Virus record (IMG/VR): IMGVR_UViG_3300008448_000841
Coordinates: 1-20,528 of that record
DNA: 20,528 nucleotides
Strand: one strand, 5' to 3'
Source: a virus
Notes under the pieces: generated by a model
Seen by the model: the letters and a program-made list of their open reading frames with translations, nothing else
Told to the model about the DNA's origin: nothing
The model's database searches: none
Shown here: piece by piece, positions 19,718 to 20,528 of the stretch
How the letters are laid out: each line of letters begins with the position of its first letter
How positions within the stretch are numbered: the stretch's first letter is position 1
Made by a program: the position numbers and the translations under genes

Positions 19718-20528
19718 CTATCGAGCGTTAGCGTATTTAAAGGGGTTTTCGGCAAATGCCATGTATATGTAAGTACCGCCTGATGCGTTTAAATAAACAC
19801 CACCAGACCTAATTTTAAATCCGTTAGACAAGAAATCTTCTGCCCTGTTTGTAACATTTGAATCTTCTGCGTAAGCTCCGTTTGCGTACAAAGTCAAGAT
19901 CGCCACATTGTAAGTGCTTCTTGAAGAATCCATCATAATCCAGTCATCTGATGAATCGCTACGCTTAATCATTACAAACTTAGGTCTAAACCCTGTATAA
20001 ACAAACGGACCATCAGTAGAATTATTCCCTGTGTATGAGCCAAATGCAGAGTATCCAGAAACTGCTGTAAAACAGTAGGCTACATAAGTAATTCCGCTTC
20101 CATTTACATTGTTTTGTGTTATTCCACCTTGGGCAGTAGTAAATGTTGTACTTGAAACTGGGTTTATTCCGCCATTGTCATAAGTAGTAATTGCTTGTGA
20201 TTGACCTGATGTATTTAAAAACACCATATTGCCAGCAGTTAAACTTGAATGATATACCGCCCAATCGTTAGTGCTAGTTCTAGATTTAACAATCACCATA
20301 TTTGGGGAAACACCCAAACCATGACCAACAGTTGAGCCGTTAGTTCCATTACCTGTATAAGTAACAACACTAAATCCAGCAGTTGTACTAGCACGAACCT
20401 GAGAATTTATAGAGCCTGTTGTATTTGTTACAGTTGAACCACCAGCGTTCCAGTTCCACGCTACAAATGTAGCCGCATTTAAATTCCAGTTTTCTGAACT
20501 TGTTGAACCAGCTTGGATTGTAAAACCA
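19718..20528 (-). CDS. Lectin-like tail protein, 5' end outside window
   Basis: The frame is open past the right edge: from 20528 inward it reads through 70 codons before the first listed start, without a stop, so at least 269 residues are present. Two copies of a beta-sandwich layout are seen: PNMVIVKSRTSTNDWAVYH (upper part) and PKFVMIKRSDSSDDWIMMD (later), each followed by aromatic and Ser/Gly-rich strands, and the ending FLSNGFKIRSGGVYLNASGG with YIYMAFAENPFKY. This pattern matches phage tail proteins in the DUF7483-like/concanavalin-like group. A receptor-binding or tail-tip role is inferred. Confidence 0.72.
   Translation of the reverse strand, partial: GFTIQAGSTSSENWNLNAATFVAWNWNAGGSTVTNTTGSINSQVRASTTAGFSVVTYTGNGTNGSTVGHGLGVSPNMVIVKSRTSTNDWAVYHSSLTAGNMVFLNTSGQSQAITTYDNGGINPVSSTTFTTAQGGITQNNVNGSGITYVAYCFTAVSGYSAFGSYTGNNSTDGPFVYTGFRPKFVMIKRSDSSDDWIMMDSSRSTYNVAILTLYANGAYAEDSNVTNRAEDFLSNGFKIRSGGVYLNASGGTYIYMAFAENPFKYANAR

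Noticed and set aside
1-20528. tRNA genes, CRISPR array, insertion sequence, integrase
   Set aside because: No T-arm-like block, no regularly spaced repeats, no transposase or recombinase motif was recognised by eye. A tRNA scan would be needed to exclude one.

Overview
The window reads as part of a tailed-phage genome, either a free phage or an integrated one; no bacterial housekeeping gene is visible. Base composition, signals and protein style suit an uncultivated phage of an aquatic Gram-negative bacterium, perhaps a freshwater betaproteobacterium. That host guess is inference, and no terminase, portal, capsid or polymerase gene lies inside the window to place the phage more firmly.

Left half (about 400-8543, + strand, early/middle genes). 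An AT-rich control region with a 20-bp palindrome and a promoter-like module leads into a small hypothetical gene, an ArdC-type anti-restriction protein, a small hypothetical gene and two micro-genes, closed by an intrinsic terminator at 2033-2059. About 500 bp without a convincing gene follows, ending in short tandem repeats and a promoter that nearly abuts a reduced cytosine-C5-methyltransferase-like gene. A second copy of the promoter/leader module (3155-3229) opens a DNA-recombination operon: zinc-ribbon-like protein, coiled-coil protein, YqaJ-type exonuclease, RecT annealing protein, a mini SSB-like protein ending in an SSB-type tail, a secreted Cys-rich peptide and RusA resolvase. It continues into small membrane proteins, a PD-(D/E)XK-type nuclease, a glycosyltransferase and an FkbM-type methyltransferase.

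Right half (8533-20528, - strand, late genes, read from the right edge leftward). From upstream to downstream: a partial lectin-like tail protein (open at the right edge), further tail/fibre proteins, a tail-anchored membrane protein, a three-repeat helical protein, four large Ala/Gly-rich or coiled-coil proteins that look like virion-internal or DNA-ejection proteins, small hypothetical proteins, a paralogue of one of the beta-rich tail proteins, a jelly-roll-like protein, a holin, an M15 peptidase endolysin and a run of four very small lysine/arginine-rich proteins. The two transcription units converge and overlap by 11 bp at 8533-8543.

Reading as a system: early genes blunt host restriction and supply annealing recombination; the middle pair GT + FkbM probably builds a methylated sugar on a surface or virion component; late genes build the tail and ejection machinery and lyse the cell. 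The less ordinary items are the repeated promoter/leader module, the SSB-tailed mini protein and secreted Cys-rich peptide between recT and rusA, the small basic protein cluster, the internal duplications (two tail paralogues, a three-repeat protein), and a dense run of CCWGG sites over the ArdC operon.
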